A stretch of 52,932 nt of DNA. Source: Saccharicrinis sp. GTDB taxonomy: Bacteria > Bacteroidota > Bacteroidia > Bacteroidales > Marinilabiliaceae. The notes under the pieces were generated by a model. The model was given only the letters and a program-made list of their open reading frames with translations. It did not search any database and had not been told where the DNA came from. Below, one piece after another: positions 26,620 to 36,600 of the stretch. Each line of letters opens with the position of its first letter. Within the stretch, counting starts at the first letter, position 1. The position numbers and the translations under genes are program-made. The stretch spans positions 1-52,932 of the forward strand of contig JAGXIP010000107.1 in assembly GCA_024635585.1 (NCBI GenBank), given 5' to 3'.

Positions 26620-28797
26620 ATGAAAACACGAATTACATTTCTATTCATCTTTCTACTAACATTTGCTTTAAATGCTCAGGAGAATATTGTGGTAAATACC
26701 AACACAACACAAATGGTTCTTAAAGTTGACGAGGACAAAAACGTGAAATTTGAATATTTTGGGAAACAATTGAATGCGCTTGATGATCTGTTCAAAGCCA
26801 ATTCAAATTTAGATGCCGATGCCTATCCTGCTTTTGGCATTCGACCCGACAGGATAATGGCCATAAGAGTAAAACATGCCAACGACGACAGAACGCTGGT
26901 TCTTAAATATCAATCACATGATATGGTTACGGTCGATGACAATGTTAGCCTGCTGACCATTCATCTGAAAGATGAGATCTATCCCTTTTATGTTGATTTA
27001 AAATACAAAGCTTACAAGGCCGAGGATGTGATAGAAATTTGGAGTGAAATACATCACACTGAAAAGAAAAGTGTAACGCTTTACGACTATGCTTCGGCTT
27101 GTTTGCCTATCAATGCGCGTGCACCGCATATAACCCATTTTCATGGCAGTTGGGCAGGTGAGTTTATGATGGAAGAAACCGAACTGGATCATGGTACTTT
27201 TACCATTGAAAACACCGAAGGTATTCGTGGTTCATTGGGCGATAATGCCTCCTTTATTCTTTCCCTGAACCAGGCATCTTCAGAAGATGATGGTGAAGTT
27301 ATTGCTGGGGCACTGGCATGGTCGGGAAATTATAAAATATCCTTTTCTCGCGATAGGTATGCGCCTACAATCCTTAAAGCCGGAATTAATAACTATGCGT
27401 CGGATTACATATTGGAAAAAGGCGAAAAATTCACTACTCCTGCTTTGGCTTTAACATATTGTGTTGAAGGTAAGGGTCAGGCCAGTCGCAATTTGCATCG
27501 TTATGCTCGAAATTACAAGTTGATTGATGGTAAAATGGAACGCAAAATTTTACTCAACAGCTGGGAAGGGGTCTATCTTGATTTTGACGAAGAAAAGATT
27601 GTTGAACTGATTGATGATATTGCCAACATCGGAGGCGAACTCTTTGTATTGGACGACGGATGGTTTGGCAATAAATATGTTCGCGACAAGGCGGATAGAG
27701 GTTTGGGAGATTGGGAAGTTAGTGAGAGGAAATTACCTTCAGGACTAAAATACCTGATTGACGAATCGGAAAAGAGAGGTATTAAATTTGGTATTTGGTT
27801 AGAGCCGGAGATGGCCAATGTAGAAAGTGAACTATATGAAAAACATCCCGAATGGGTGCTGCAAAATACCAACCGCGAATTGGTCAAAGGACGGGGGAAA
27901 ACACAGGTCGTCTTGGATTTAACCAATCCCGAGGTGCAGCAATTTATTTTTGACACACTAAATGACCTACTTGTTAAAAACCCTCGTATTGACTACATTA
28001 AGTGGGATGCCAACATGGAAATAGCAAATTACGGTTCTACTTATCTATCCAAAGAAAAGCAATCGAATCTATACATCGATTATCATTTAGGTCTGCAGCA
28101 AGTTTTAAAACGTTTGCGCCAGAAGCACCCCCATACCACCATGCAAGCCTGTGCAAGCGGCGGTGGTCGTGTTAACTATGCTTACCTCCCCTATTTTCAC
28201 GAATTTTGGGCGAGTGACAACACCGATGCACTGCAACGTATTTATACCCAGTGGGGCATGTCACATGTATATCCGGCTATTACAATGGCATCGCACGTGA
28301 GCGCGTCACCCAATCATCAAACAGGCAGAATTATTCCAATTAAGTTCCGTTTTGATGTGGCTATGACAGGCCGTTTGGGCTTGGAGATGCAACCCAAAAA
28401 CATGACGGACGAAGAAAAAAATTTTTCGGCGGAAGCCATAAAAACATATAAGGAAATAAGACCAATCGTGCAATTTGGCGATCTTTATCGATTGTTATCT
28501 CCTTTCGATAATGACCATCTCTCATCGCTTATGTATGTAGATGAGCAAAAACAGAATGCTGTATATTTTGCCTACTATGTAGAAAAAATGGCACGCGAAA
28601 AGCTCCCCCCATTTAAACTTAAAGGGCTTGATCCGAACAAAAGGTATCGTATCACTGAAATCAACAAATTTGACGATAAAACTCATTTTAAAGGAGATGG
28701 GGAGATTTATACAGGAGAGTTTTTAATGGAGACGGGTATTAAAATAGATTTTGCAAAAGAATATGATAGTGCTGTATTTCAATTAAATCAAATGTGA
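26620..28797 (+). CDS. GH36 alpha-galactosidase
   Basis: The 725-residue enzyme has a signal peptide ending at NAQ (18-20), the GH36 N-terminal beta-supersandwich (about 22-300), the TIM barrel and a C-terminal beta domain. Key motifs: NSWEGVYLDFDEEKI, LDDGWFGN (344-351), GIKFGIWLEPEM, IKWDAN with nucleophile Asp463, ACASGGGRVNYA, and WASDNTDALQR with acid/base Asp533. Length is normal for the family and no damage is seen. It would remove alpha-linked galactose from side chains, probably in the periplasm. An intergenic repeat begins at its stop codon. Confidence 0.95.
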   Translation: MKTRITFLFIFLLTFALNAQENIVVNTNTTQMVLKVDEDKNVKFEYFGKQLNALDDLFKANSNLDADAYPAFGIRPDRIMAIRVKHANDDRTLVLKYQSHDMVTVDDNVSLLTIHLKDEIYPFYVDLKYKAYKAEDVIEIWSEIHHTEKKSVTLYDYASACLPINARAPHITHFHGSWAGEFMMEETELDHGTFTIENTEGIRGSLGDNASFILSLNQASSEDDGEVIAGALAWSGNYKISFSRDRYAPTILKAGINNYASDYILEKGEKFTTPALALTYCVEGKGQASRNLHRYARNYKLIDGKMERKILLNSWEGVYLDFDEEKIVELIDDIANIGGELFVLDDGWFGNKYVRDKADRGLGDWEVSERKLPSGLKYLIDESEKRGIKFGIWLEPEMANVESELYEKHPEWVLQNTNRELVKGRGKTQVVLDLTNPEVQQFIFDTLNDLLVKNPRIDYIKWDANMEIANYGSTYLSKEKQSNLYIDYHLGLQQVLKRLRQKHPHTTMQACASGGGRVNYAYLPYFHEFWASDNTDALQRIYTQWGMSHVYPAITMASHVSASPNHQTGRIIPIKFRFDVAMTGRLGLEMQPKNMTDEEKNFSAEAIKTYKEIRPIVQFGDLYRLLSPFDNDHLSSLMYVDEQKQNAVYFAYYVEKMAREKLPPFKLKGLDPNKRYRITEINKFDDKTHFKGDGEIYTGEFLMETGIKIDFAKEYDSAVFQLNQM

Positions 28798-28895
28798 TGA
28801 AACGAGCCCCCGAAGGATCGGGGACTACCTGTCCCGCAGCATTGCGGGAGGCTATGAGAATACTTCTCACACAACCTGTCCCGTATAACGGGAAT
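28796..28895 (+). repeat. Intergenic repeat, copy B (starts at the GH36 stop codon)
   Basis: The copy begins GATGAAACGAGCC, continues with palindromes CCCCGAAGGATCGGGG and CCTGTCCCG...CGGGAGG, then GCTATGAGAATACTTCTCAC and CCTGTCCCGTATAACGGG. The first bases overlap the GH36 stop TGA. The same words occur in copies A, D and E. The hairpins could act as terminators or RNA-processing sites between GH36 and the following GH43. Confidence 0.7.
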
Positions 28896-28930
28896 TAAAA
28901 AAAAACGCTGTGACTCAGTGTCTCTTCCGC

Positions 28931-28960
28931 TTTGACGGAACAGGTTGTGTTCTTACTTTG
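28931..28960 (+). promoter_or_regulatory. Possible Bacteroidota promoter before GH43
   Basis: TTTG at 28931-28934 and TACTTTG at 28954-28960 are separated by 19 bases and lie 34 bases before the GH43 start. This fits the Bacteroidota TTTG / TAnnTTTG layout except for one missing base in the -7 box. It may allow separate transcription of the xylosidase genes. Confidence 0.35.
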
Positions 28961-28993
28961 CAACATATCAGCATCTTATAAAATTTTAAATAT

Positions 28994-30685
28994 ATGAGAC
29001 CTATTTTTTTAACAATATTCCTACTTGTAAATGCCACATTTATTTGTGATGCGCAATTTACTTTAAGCCCAAAAGCGGCTACGCACTACTATGCCAACCC
29101 TATTATCAGTGGTATGAATCCAGATCCGAGCATCTGCCGTGTGGGTGAGGATTATTATTTGGTCACCTCCACTTTTGGTTTCTATCCTGGGCTCCCAGTT
29201 TACCATAGCCGCGACTTGGTAAACTGGCGATTGATTGGCCATGGGATCAACCGACCCGATCAATTTACTTTTTCACAAGGTAAACAGGAAAAACTCAACC
29301 TTTTTGCAGCCACTATTCGCCACCACGATGGGGTGTTTTACATTATTTGTACAAACGCAGGGCAAGGTAATTTTGCTATTACGGCAAACAATCCGGCAGG
29401 GCCTTGGTCCAATGCACATTATATCGATAATGCCCCGGGCATCGACCCTTCCTTATATTTTGATGACAACGGCAAAGTGTATTATACCGGTAACAGAACG
29501 CCGGACAATAAATTATCCAGGAGTGCACGTAATGTTTGGGCACAAGAGATTGACATTAAAACATGGACCCTAAAAGGCGAAAGAAAAGACCTTATTGATT
29601 ACAATACCTATTATGCTGGCCTAATGATGGCTGGGCAAGCCGACAAGACGTTACTGGATTTTATGGAAGGACCTCACTTGTATAAAAAGGATGAATCTTA
29701 TTACATACTTGCTTCTCACGGAGGTACTTTTTGGAATCATGCTGTATCTATTTGGAAAAGCGACAGTCTATTTGGACCCTACGAGATCAACCCTAATAAT
29801 CCTATCGTTACCAATAGGGATGCGCCCCAATACAATTACGAACACCACACAGGACATGCCGATTTGGTGCAAACACAGGATGGCGAATGGTTTATGGTGC
29901 TGTTGGCAATTCGTCCTTATGGAGGGTCTGAAACCAATTTAGGTCGCGAAACATTTATGGTTCCTGTGGACTGGTCGGGTATCTGGCCTGTTGCAAACCC
30001 ATTGGGGCCTGTAGGCAAAGTAATGTCCCTTCACCGTCGGCCTAAGCTGGCTAACCACCCTTGGCTAGCAGAAAGTATTCGAGACGAATTTGATGGGGAT
30101 GCGCTTAACCTACATTGGAACATGTATCAAATGCCTATGGAAGAATGGTTTATGCTAAACAAGCCAAAAGGTAAACTGAAGATAAATCTTGGGTCGGAAA
30201 CGATTCAAGAATGGGTAAATCCTTCGTTCATTGGCCGACGACAAGCGCACAAGAATTTCACTTCGACATGCAAAATGGAGTTCACCCCGAAATCGGAAAA
30301 TGAAGTGGCGGGCATGGTCATAACACGCGACGCAAGCAATCAATTCCAACTCGTCTCCGTGCTAAAAAATGGCAAACAATTTATTCAGCTACGTCGAATA
30401 GAAGTTATAGATGTTGAAAGCGATACTATACTGGCTGAACAGGCTATCACGGGCAAAACAATTTATTTAAAAGCAGAAGCTTTGGAGCAAGAGTATGCGT
30501 TTAGTTATTCCTTAGATGGAAACCATTGGACATCGATTGGAGGAAATCAAGATGGCAGATTCTTTGGTGTTGGAAAAGGCATTGGCAGATTTACCGGCAC
30601 TTTTATAGGCATGTATGCATCATCAAATGGAAAAGAAAGCTCAAATGCAGCACTATTTGATTGGTTTGAATATGCCGGGTTTTAA
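28994..30685 (+). CDS. GH43 beta-xylosidase / alpha-arabinofuranosidase
   Basis: The 563-residue protein has a signal peptide (1-21), a five-bladed GH43 propeller and a C-terminal beta-sandwich (GH43_C2, about 365-563), the architecture of XynB3/subfamily 12 exo-xylosidases. Catalytic residues: base Asp44 in GMNPDPSI, Asp in GIDPSLYFDD and acid Glu in MEGPHLYKKD. It would release xylose (or arabinose) from non-reducing ends in the periplasm. The end of the gene shares a 37-base identical stretch with the second such gene at 31722. Confidence 0.93.
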   Translation: MRPIFLTIFLLVNATFICDAQFTLSPKAATHYYANPIISGMNPDPSICRVGEDYYLVTSTFGFYPGLPVYHSRDLVNWRLIGHGINRPDQFTFSQGKQEKLNLFAATIRHHDGVFYIICTNAGQGNFAITANNPAGPWSNAHYIDNAPGIDPSLYFDDNGKVYYTGNRTPDNKLSRSARNVWAQEIDIKTWTLKGERKDLIDYNTYYAGLMMAGQADKTLLDFMEGPHLYKKDESYYILASHGGTFWNHAVSIWKSDSLFGPYEINPNNPIVTNRDAPQYNYEHHTGHADLVQTQDGEWFMVLLAIRPYGGSETNLGRETFMVPVDWSGIWPVANPLGPVGKVMSLHRRPKLANHPWLAESIRDEFDGDALNLHWNMYQMPMEEWFMLNKPKGKLKINLGSETIQEWVNPSFIGRRQAHKNFTSTCKMEFTPKSENEVAGMVITRDASNQFQLVSVLKNGKQFIQLRRIEVIDVESDTILAEQAITGKTIYLKAEALEQEYAFSYSLDGNHWTSIGGNQDGRFFGVGKGIGRFTGTFIGMYASSNGKESSNAALFDWFEYAGF

Positions 30686-30750
30686 TTTTTGGGAACTTGA
30701 ACATCCTACATTATTTAATTAGTGGCTATCCGAAAATGCAAAAAAACCTT

Positions 30751-30842
30751 CCCGAATACAAGTTCGGGACCACCTGTCCCTCAGAATTGCGGGAGGCTAT
30801 CGAATGCCAATGTGAACAAACCTGCCTACCGGCAGGCAGATA
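30751..30842 (+). repeat. Intergenic palindromic repeat, copy C
   Basis: This gap contains CCCGAATACAAGTTCGGGAC (30751-30770, identical to 25621-25640), then CCTGTCCC...GCGGGAGG as in copy B, a CTATCGAATGCC segment, and CCTGCCTACCGGCAGGCAG (30821-30839). It combines modules seen separately in other gaps. Confidence 0.65.
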
Positions 30843-30853
30843 ATTAAAACAAA

Positions 30854-31696
30854 ATGAAAACCACATATAAAAGCCACAGAAGCAAGTGTTCAATGAAACC
30901 ACACATTAGCATAGGCTTTTTAATATTCATTTTAATGCTGAATTCAGCGCTCAAAGCGCAGTCCTTTGAGGTTTTGAACGATTCCATAAAATGGCGATTG
31001 GCATTTTCATATGAAGGAACAAAAAACTGGGGAGATTATTGGCACTTAGATGGCGAAGTGGCTACCGTTGAAAACACAAAAGAGGGTTTGCTTTATAGCG
31101 CTGGGTCTGAAAATGGTAACGATGCCCACCATGCGGTACTTTGGACAAAAAAATCATTTGAAGGGGATGTGAAAATCACTTACGATTACACGCGTACCGA
31201 TAAAGAAACTCGTAATGTATGCATACTTTATATTCAAGCAACCGGAAAAGGAGAGGAGCCTTATGTAAAGGATATTTTTGAATGGAACGATTTACGTAAA
31301 GTACCAACCATGCGCACTTATTTTAATAACATGAATGCTTTGCACATTAGCTATGCTGCATTTACCAACAAGGGTGAAAAATACGATTATGTGCGGGCAC
31401 GGCGGTATCCAACAAGCGATGATGTAGGGTTTGAGGATACTAAAATTCCACCATCATACGATAATGTTGGCTTTTTTGAAACGGATGAAACCTATCACAT
31501 CACCGCAATTAAAACAGAGAAAACACTCACATTTAAAGTGAAAGGTAAAAGTGGTGAGCAAGTGTTTTCTTGGGATTTGACTCAAGTTAAACCCATTAAA
31601 GAAGGACGAATTGGACTTAGGCAAATGTACACCCGATCAGCCTTTTACAAAAATTTTAAAGTGTACACCGCAGCCCATAAAAGTGTGAATAATTAA
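30854..31696 (+). CDS. DUF1961 (YesU-like) secreted jelly-roll protein
   Basis: The 280-residue protein starts at 30854 or at ATG 30893 (MKPHISIGFLIFILML), the latter giving a clean signal peptide ending LKAQ. It has the DUF1961 features DYWHLDGEVATVENTKEGL, DAHHAVLWTKKSFEGDVKITYDYTR, NVCILYIQATGKGEEP and NNMNALHISYAAF. In Bacillus subtilis the family member YesU lies in the rhamnogalacturonan operon; its biochemical role is not settled. The position between two GH43 xylosidases suggests binding or modification of the same oligosaccharides. Confidence is good for the family, low for function. Confidence 0.75.
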   Translation: MKTTYKSHRSKCSMKPHISIGFLIFILMLNSALKAQSFEVLNDSIKWRLAFSYEGTKNWGDYWHLDGEVATVENTKEGLLYSAGSENGNDAHHAVLWTKKSFEGDVKITYDYTRTDKETRNVCILYIQATGKGEEPYVKDIFEWNDLRKVPTMRTYFNNMNALHISYAAFTNKGEKYDYVRARRYPTSDDVGFEDTKIPPSYDNVGFFETDETYHITAIKTEKTLTFKVKGKSGEQVFSWDLTQVKPIKEGRIGLRQMYTRSAFYKNFKVYTAAHKSVNN

Positions 31697-31721
31697 TCGA
31701 AAACCAATTGAAAAAAACATC

Positions 31722-33422
31722 ATGGGTAAACTAATTTTTCTCCTAACAATATTTGCTATAACGGCATGCAACACCCAAAGTAAAGAAGTTGTGAGGGCTT
31801 GCGATACGTTTACTAACCCAATAATTTCAGGGTTTAACCCCGATCCAAGTATTTGTAGAGTGAAGGATGATTATTATTTGGTTACATCTACGTTCGAGTA
31901 TTTTCCGGGAGTACCTATTTACCACAGTAAAGATTTAGTGAATTGGAAGCAGATTGGCAATGTATTGCACCGTCCGTCGCAGCTTAACTTAGACGGATTG
32001 GAATGCTCGCAAGGAATTTTTGCGCCTTGCATTAGGTATAATAAAGGTGTCTTTTATATGGTCACTACCCTTGTTGGTCAAAGGCCTGGAGGTGATTTTA
32101 TTGTTACAGCTACCAATCCGGCAGGGCCTTGGTCTGATCCGCACTGGATAGATGGCGCAACAGGTATAGACCCTGACTTATTTTTTGATGACGATGGTAA
32201 GGTTTATATGTCTGGTACATTTAAACCCGAAGAACCTGCTTTTTACAAACACAACAACATTTGGGTGCAAGAGTTAGATGTGGAAAATTGGGAGCTGGTA
32301 GGCGAACGTAAAACCTTAGTCGATGGTGCCGATTTTGTAAATGATGACAACCCTATTCGTGGTGATAGTGAGGCACATTTATATGCCATCGAGGCTCCAC
32401 ATTTGTATAAAAAAGATGGTTGGTATTATTCCACATTTTCGCATGGTGGTACGGGATATAACCACGCATTTTCCATTTTTAGAAGTAAACATATTTTTGG
32501 CCCCTATGAAGGAAATCCTAACAATCCGATATTAACCCACCGCGATTATCCCAGATATTCCTACATCATGGCTACCGGACATGCCGATTTATTTACTTAT
32601 GGCAATAACAATTGGGGTATTGTTTACCTTATTAAACGCCAATTTAAAGAAGATACTTTTAAGTCGAACCGTTATATTTTGGGTAGGGAAACGGCGCTTT
32701 CATTGATAGATTGGTCAGGTGATTGGCCCATTGTTAATCCGAAAGGGAAAATTACACGATGCGAGGTAGAACAGGCTTGCCCCAACTTACCCCTTCATAC
32801 ATTTGACAATAAGCATTGGGAAGATGATTTTGAATCCACAACACTTCATCCACAATGGACTTTCATACGCACTCCAAGAAGTGAATGGTGGTCGCTTTCT
32901 AATAAAAAGGGGAGTTTGAGCATCGATTTACGCCCCGAAATGCTACACCAAAAGGTAAATCCATCATTTATTGGGAAAAGGCAGGAACATGCAAAGTTTA
33001 GTGTTAGTGCTCAAATGGAATTCACACCACGAAATACTTCTGAAGAAGCGGGTATTGTTATTCATCGAGAACGAAACAGCTACCTAAAATACACGCTGGC
33101 CAAAGTAGATGATAAAACCATACTAAGAGCAGTAGTACGTTGCAGTAACATGCAAAATGATTCGTTGATTGCCCAACTACCCATATCGGCCAGTGAGTTA
33201 TTGTTAAAAGTTACGGGTCAAAATTTTGAATATGCGTTTGAGTATTCTGTCAATGATGGAAAAAATTGGTTGACATTAAAAGATGCGGTTGATCTTACCG
33301 AAACAAAATACATATATAGTGCTCGCTTTACGGGGCCGTTTGTAGGAATGTATGCATCATCAAATGGAAAAGAAAGCTCAAATGATGCACTATTTGATTG
33401 GTTTAAATATTCTGAATTTTAA
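31722..33422 (+). CDS. GH43 beta-xylosidase / alpha-arabinofuranosidase, lipoprotein
   Basis: The 566-residue protein has a lipobox at Cys16 (IFAITAC), a GH43 propeller with NPDPSICRVKDDYYLVTSTF (base Asp), GIDPDLFFDDDG (second Asp), IEAPHLYKKDGWYYS (acid Glu) and the GH43_C2 domain. It is a paralog of the enzyme at 28994, but differs in export type: lipid-anchored here, soluble there. The DUF1961 gene lies between them. Two paralogs suggest attack on different linkages or locations. Confidence 0.93.
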   Translation: MGKLIFLLTIFAITACNTQSKEVVRACDTFTNPIISGFNPDPSICRVKDDYYLVTSTFEYFPGVPIYHSKDLVNWKQIGNVLHRPSQLNLDGLECSQGIFAPCIRYNKGVFYMVTTLVGQRPGGDFIVTATNPAGPWSDPHWIDGATGIDPDLFFDDDGKVYMSGTFKPEEPAFYKHNNIWVQELDVENWELVGERKTLVDGADFVNDDNPIRGDSEAHLYAIEAPHLYKKDGWYYSTFSHGGTGYNHAFSIFRSKHIFGPYEGNPNNPILTHRDYPRYSYIMATGHADLFTYGNNNWGIVYLIKRQFKEDTFKSNRYILGRETALSLIDWSGDWPIVNPKGKITRCEVEQACPNLPLHTFDNKHWEDDFESTTLHPQWTFIRTPRSEWWSLSNKKGSLSIDLRPEMLHQKVNPSFIGKRQEHAKFSVSAQMEFTPRNTSEEAGIVIHRERNSYLKYTLAKVDDKTILRAVVRCSNMQNDSLIAQLPISASELLLKVTGQNFEYAFEYSVNDGKNWLTLKDAVDLTETKYIYSARFTGPFVGMYASSNGKESSNDALFDWFKYSEF

Positions 33423-33557
33423 CTTTTAGTTGATTAAGCTTTTAAATTATGAATGCATATAAGAGGAGCATTAAGAACATAAACGATTTAAGCAAAAGTC
33501 CTTATTGGGCTGTGGATACTCGAATGTTATCATCTAATAAAATAGCAAACTAACCAA

Positions 33558-33674
33558 CATAAAACGAGTCATGAGAATACTTCACACACCAGGGTGGTCA
33601 TTACTGGCGAGTTCCCCGTCTATCGGCTGGCAGGCATCGAATACCAATAAATAACTAATATTTATAATGAGATG
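33558..33674 (+). repeat. Intergenic repeat, copy D, reaching the GH106 start
   Basis: The copy begins ACATAAAACGAGTCATGAG, then AATACTTCACACA, TACTGGCGAGTTCC, a degenerate CGGCTGGCAGGCA, CATCGAATACC, and ends TATTTATAATGAGATGAAA at the start codon (33672). The last block matches copy E (48530-48668), so the homology includes the leader of both downstream genes. The 249-base gap also holds an unconvincing 34-codon frame (33449-33553). Confidence 0.7.
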
Positions 33675-36600
33675 AAAATTACAAATATCAGCAGCGTGCT
33701 ATTCGCACTACTTATTACACTCACATCTTATGCACAGCAAATTTCGCCGACGGAGTTAGCGGAATCCTTTAAAAACCCGCCTCCATCGGCCAAACCCCGA
33801 ACCTGGATGCATGCCATGAGCGGTAATATGAGTAAAGAGGGCCTGACCAAAGATTTGGAAGCTATGGCAGATGTTGGTATTGGGGGGATAATCCTTTTTA
33901 ATGTTTCGCACTTTATTCCCAAGGGAAACGTAAAGTTTAATTCGCCCGAACACATTGAAATGATAGCGCATGCAGCAGCTGAATGTGAACGTTTAGGTTT
34001 GAGTTTTGGCATCCACAATTGCGATGGATGGACATCGAGCGGCGGCCCTTGGGTAACTCCTGAACATTCAATGAAACAGGTAGTTTATAGCGAAACCATT
34101 GTAAAAGGCGGCAAAGTAAAAACAAAATTAGAAACCCCTACTCGCCGGGGAGATTATTATACTGATATAGCGGTATTGGCTTATCCGGCTCTAGATTCGG
34201 AGATTATAGACAGCAAGGTTAAACCTAAATTACTTTCATCCAATGCGGATTTTGATTTAGTAGTAATTTCTGATAAAAAAATAGATAAAAGAACAGAATT
34301 AAAAGTAGAAGATAAAAATGCGTGGGTACAATTCGATTACGGACAGCCATTTACGCTTCGTTCCATCTATGCAAATTTTGAAAAGGCAATAGCAGCCAGA
34401 GGAAAGGTATTTTTAAAGACATCGAACGATGGCGTAAATTTTAAAACTGAGCAGGAATTAAACTTGCTGCGGATGGGCAAAAGAGAACATGGCATTGATA
34501 TGAACTTTGACGGAATTACGGCACGCTATTTCAGGATTGAGAGTGAAATATCGCTCGATTTATCAGAAATCAACCTAAGTTCCACCTATCGTTTCGACAA
34601 TATGCTGGCGCGCACTTCACTATACAAAGTGGAGAACAATCGAATGCCTGAGATAGATGCATCCAAAAAATCCATGATAGTTAATAAAGAGAATATAATT
34701 AATCTCAGTGCATCTATGGATGCCGATGGGAATTTAATTGCTGATTTGCCCAAAGGGAATTGGACTGTTATGCGTTTTGGTTACACCATTATGGGTGCGG
34801 TCAATAGTCCGGCATCGAGCGAAGGAACAGGCTGGGAGGTTGATAAAATGAGTCGCGAATCGTTCAAGACTTTTTACGATGGCTACGTTACCAACGTTAT
34901 TAAGGCATCAAAACCCGTTGCACCCAATGCACTGCAATACATCGAAATTGATAGTTACGAGGTGGGCGGTCAGAACTGGACCAAAGATTATCCGAAATAT
35001 TTTAAAGAACAATTGGGATATGATATTTTGGATTACCTGCCACTTTACGCAGGCCGATACATCAATGATGCCGAAACAACAGAGCGTATTTTGTGGGATG
35101 TTCGCAATTTTAACAGCAAGCTCATGACCGATAATTATTTCGATTATTTTACGGAATTGTGCCATGCCGACGGACTGATTAGTTATGTTGAGCCATACAG
35201 TTTTAATGCTGGTTTTAACGAGTTGGATGCAACACGCAAGGTGGATATTCCCATGGGAGAGTTCTGGATGCATCAACGTTACCAAACGGAAACAGCTGTG
35301 TCGGGAGCACGTATTTACGGAAAAAACATTGTATCGGCAGAGTCTTTTTCTGCGCAATCAGAAATCAACTGGAAAGGACATCCTGGTACTTTAAAGCTGA
35401 CGGGTGATAAGGCATGGACCTATGGCATTAACGAGTTTATGTTTCACCGTTTTGCACATCAGGCCAACACGCATGTACAACCTGGTATGACCATGAGTCA
35501 GTGGGGGTCGCACATCGACCGCACGCAAACCTGGTGGGACAATGCAGGAAAAGCATGGTTCAAATATCTCGCTAGGGGTCAATTCCTTTTACGCCAAGGC
35601 ATTCCTGTATCCGATTTATTGGTGTTTGTTGGCGACGGCTCCCCAAACTCCATCGTAACCCGATCATCTATCATACCCAACTTGCCCAATAGTATCAATT
35701 TTGATTGCATTAATGCCGATGCCCTTATCAACCGCATTACGGTAAAGGATAAAAAATTGACCCTACCAAACGGTATTCAATACCATGCTTTATATCTCAC
35801 CAATGTGAAGGAAATGCAGCTTTCAACCCTAAGTAAAATCGCAGATTTAGCAAATCAGGGCGCAATTATAATAGGCGATAAACCTAGCGAAATTGGTGGG
35901 TTCAGTGCAAGTGAAGCTGATAAAACCAAGTTTGATAGTCTGGTGAAATCAACTTGGAGCAAGGCATCTACCCATTTAAAAGTTGTGTGGAATGATTTAT
36001 ATGCCCAAAATAATATCCCCATCGATTTGAAGATAGAAGAGGGAGAGGACATTACCTATATTCATCGTAAAACGGGAAATAAAGATATTTACTTCTTCTT
36101 CAATCCCGACTCAATAGAACGCACCTATATCTGCACTTTCAATGTGGATGGAAAAATCCCTGAGATATGGAATCAAATGACAGGCGAAATTAAGAAGCTT
36201 GGAAGCTTTGAGCACATTAATGGACAAACAAATGTAGCTATTACGCTTCCGGCAGAAGGCTCATCGTTCATTGTTTTTTCTGAATCGTCAAAAGGCATAA
36301 AAACAATACAACCCATAAGCGCTGCTAAGCAAACTGCTTTGCATATTGCATTAACCGCAAACAAGCAAACTAGGATTGAAGTTTCGGAGAATGGGCGTTA
36401 TGATTTGAAACGTACAAATGGCAAAAATGAGCAACTCGTAGTTCAGGACATACCCGAACCAATAACTATTAACAACTCTTGGGAAGTCACTTTCCCGGAT
36501 ATTAAATCAGGATCTAAAACGCTCACTTTTCCCCTTCTTTTGGACTGGACAGAGCACGAAAACGAGGAAATCAAATATTATTCGGGAACGGCTTACTACG

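Noticed and set aside
33449-33553. A 34-codon open frame starting ATGAATGCATATAAG in the gap before GH106
   Set aside because: Short, no recognisable motif, no clear leader, and placed beside the repeat copy; chance frame is more likely.
34908-35357. Antisense open frames of 120-170 codons (also 40814-41329, 44516-44995, 27573-27956)
   Set aside because: They lie wholly inside well-supported plus-strand enzymes and show no signal peptides, domains or starts of their own.
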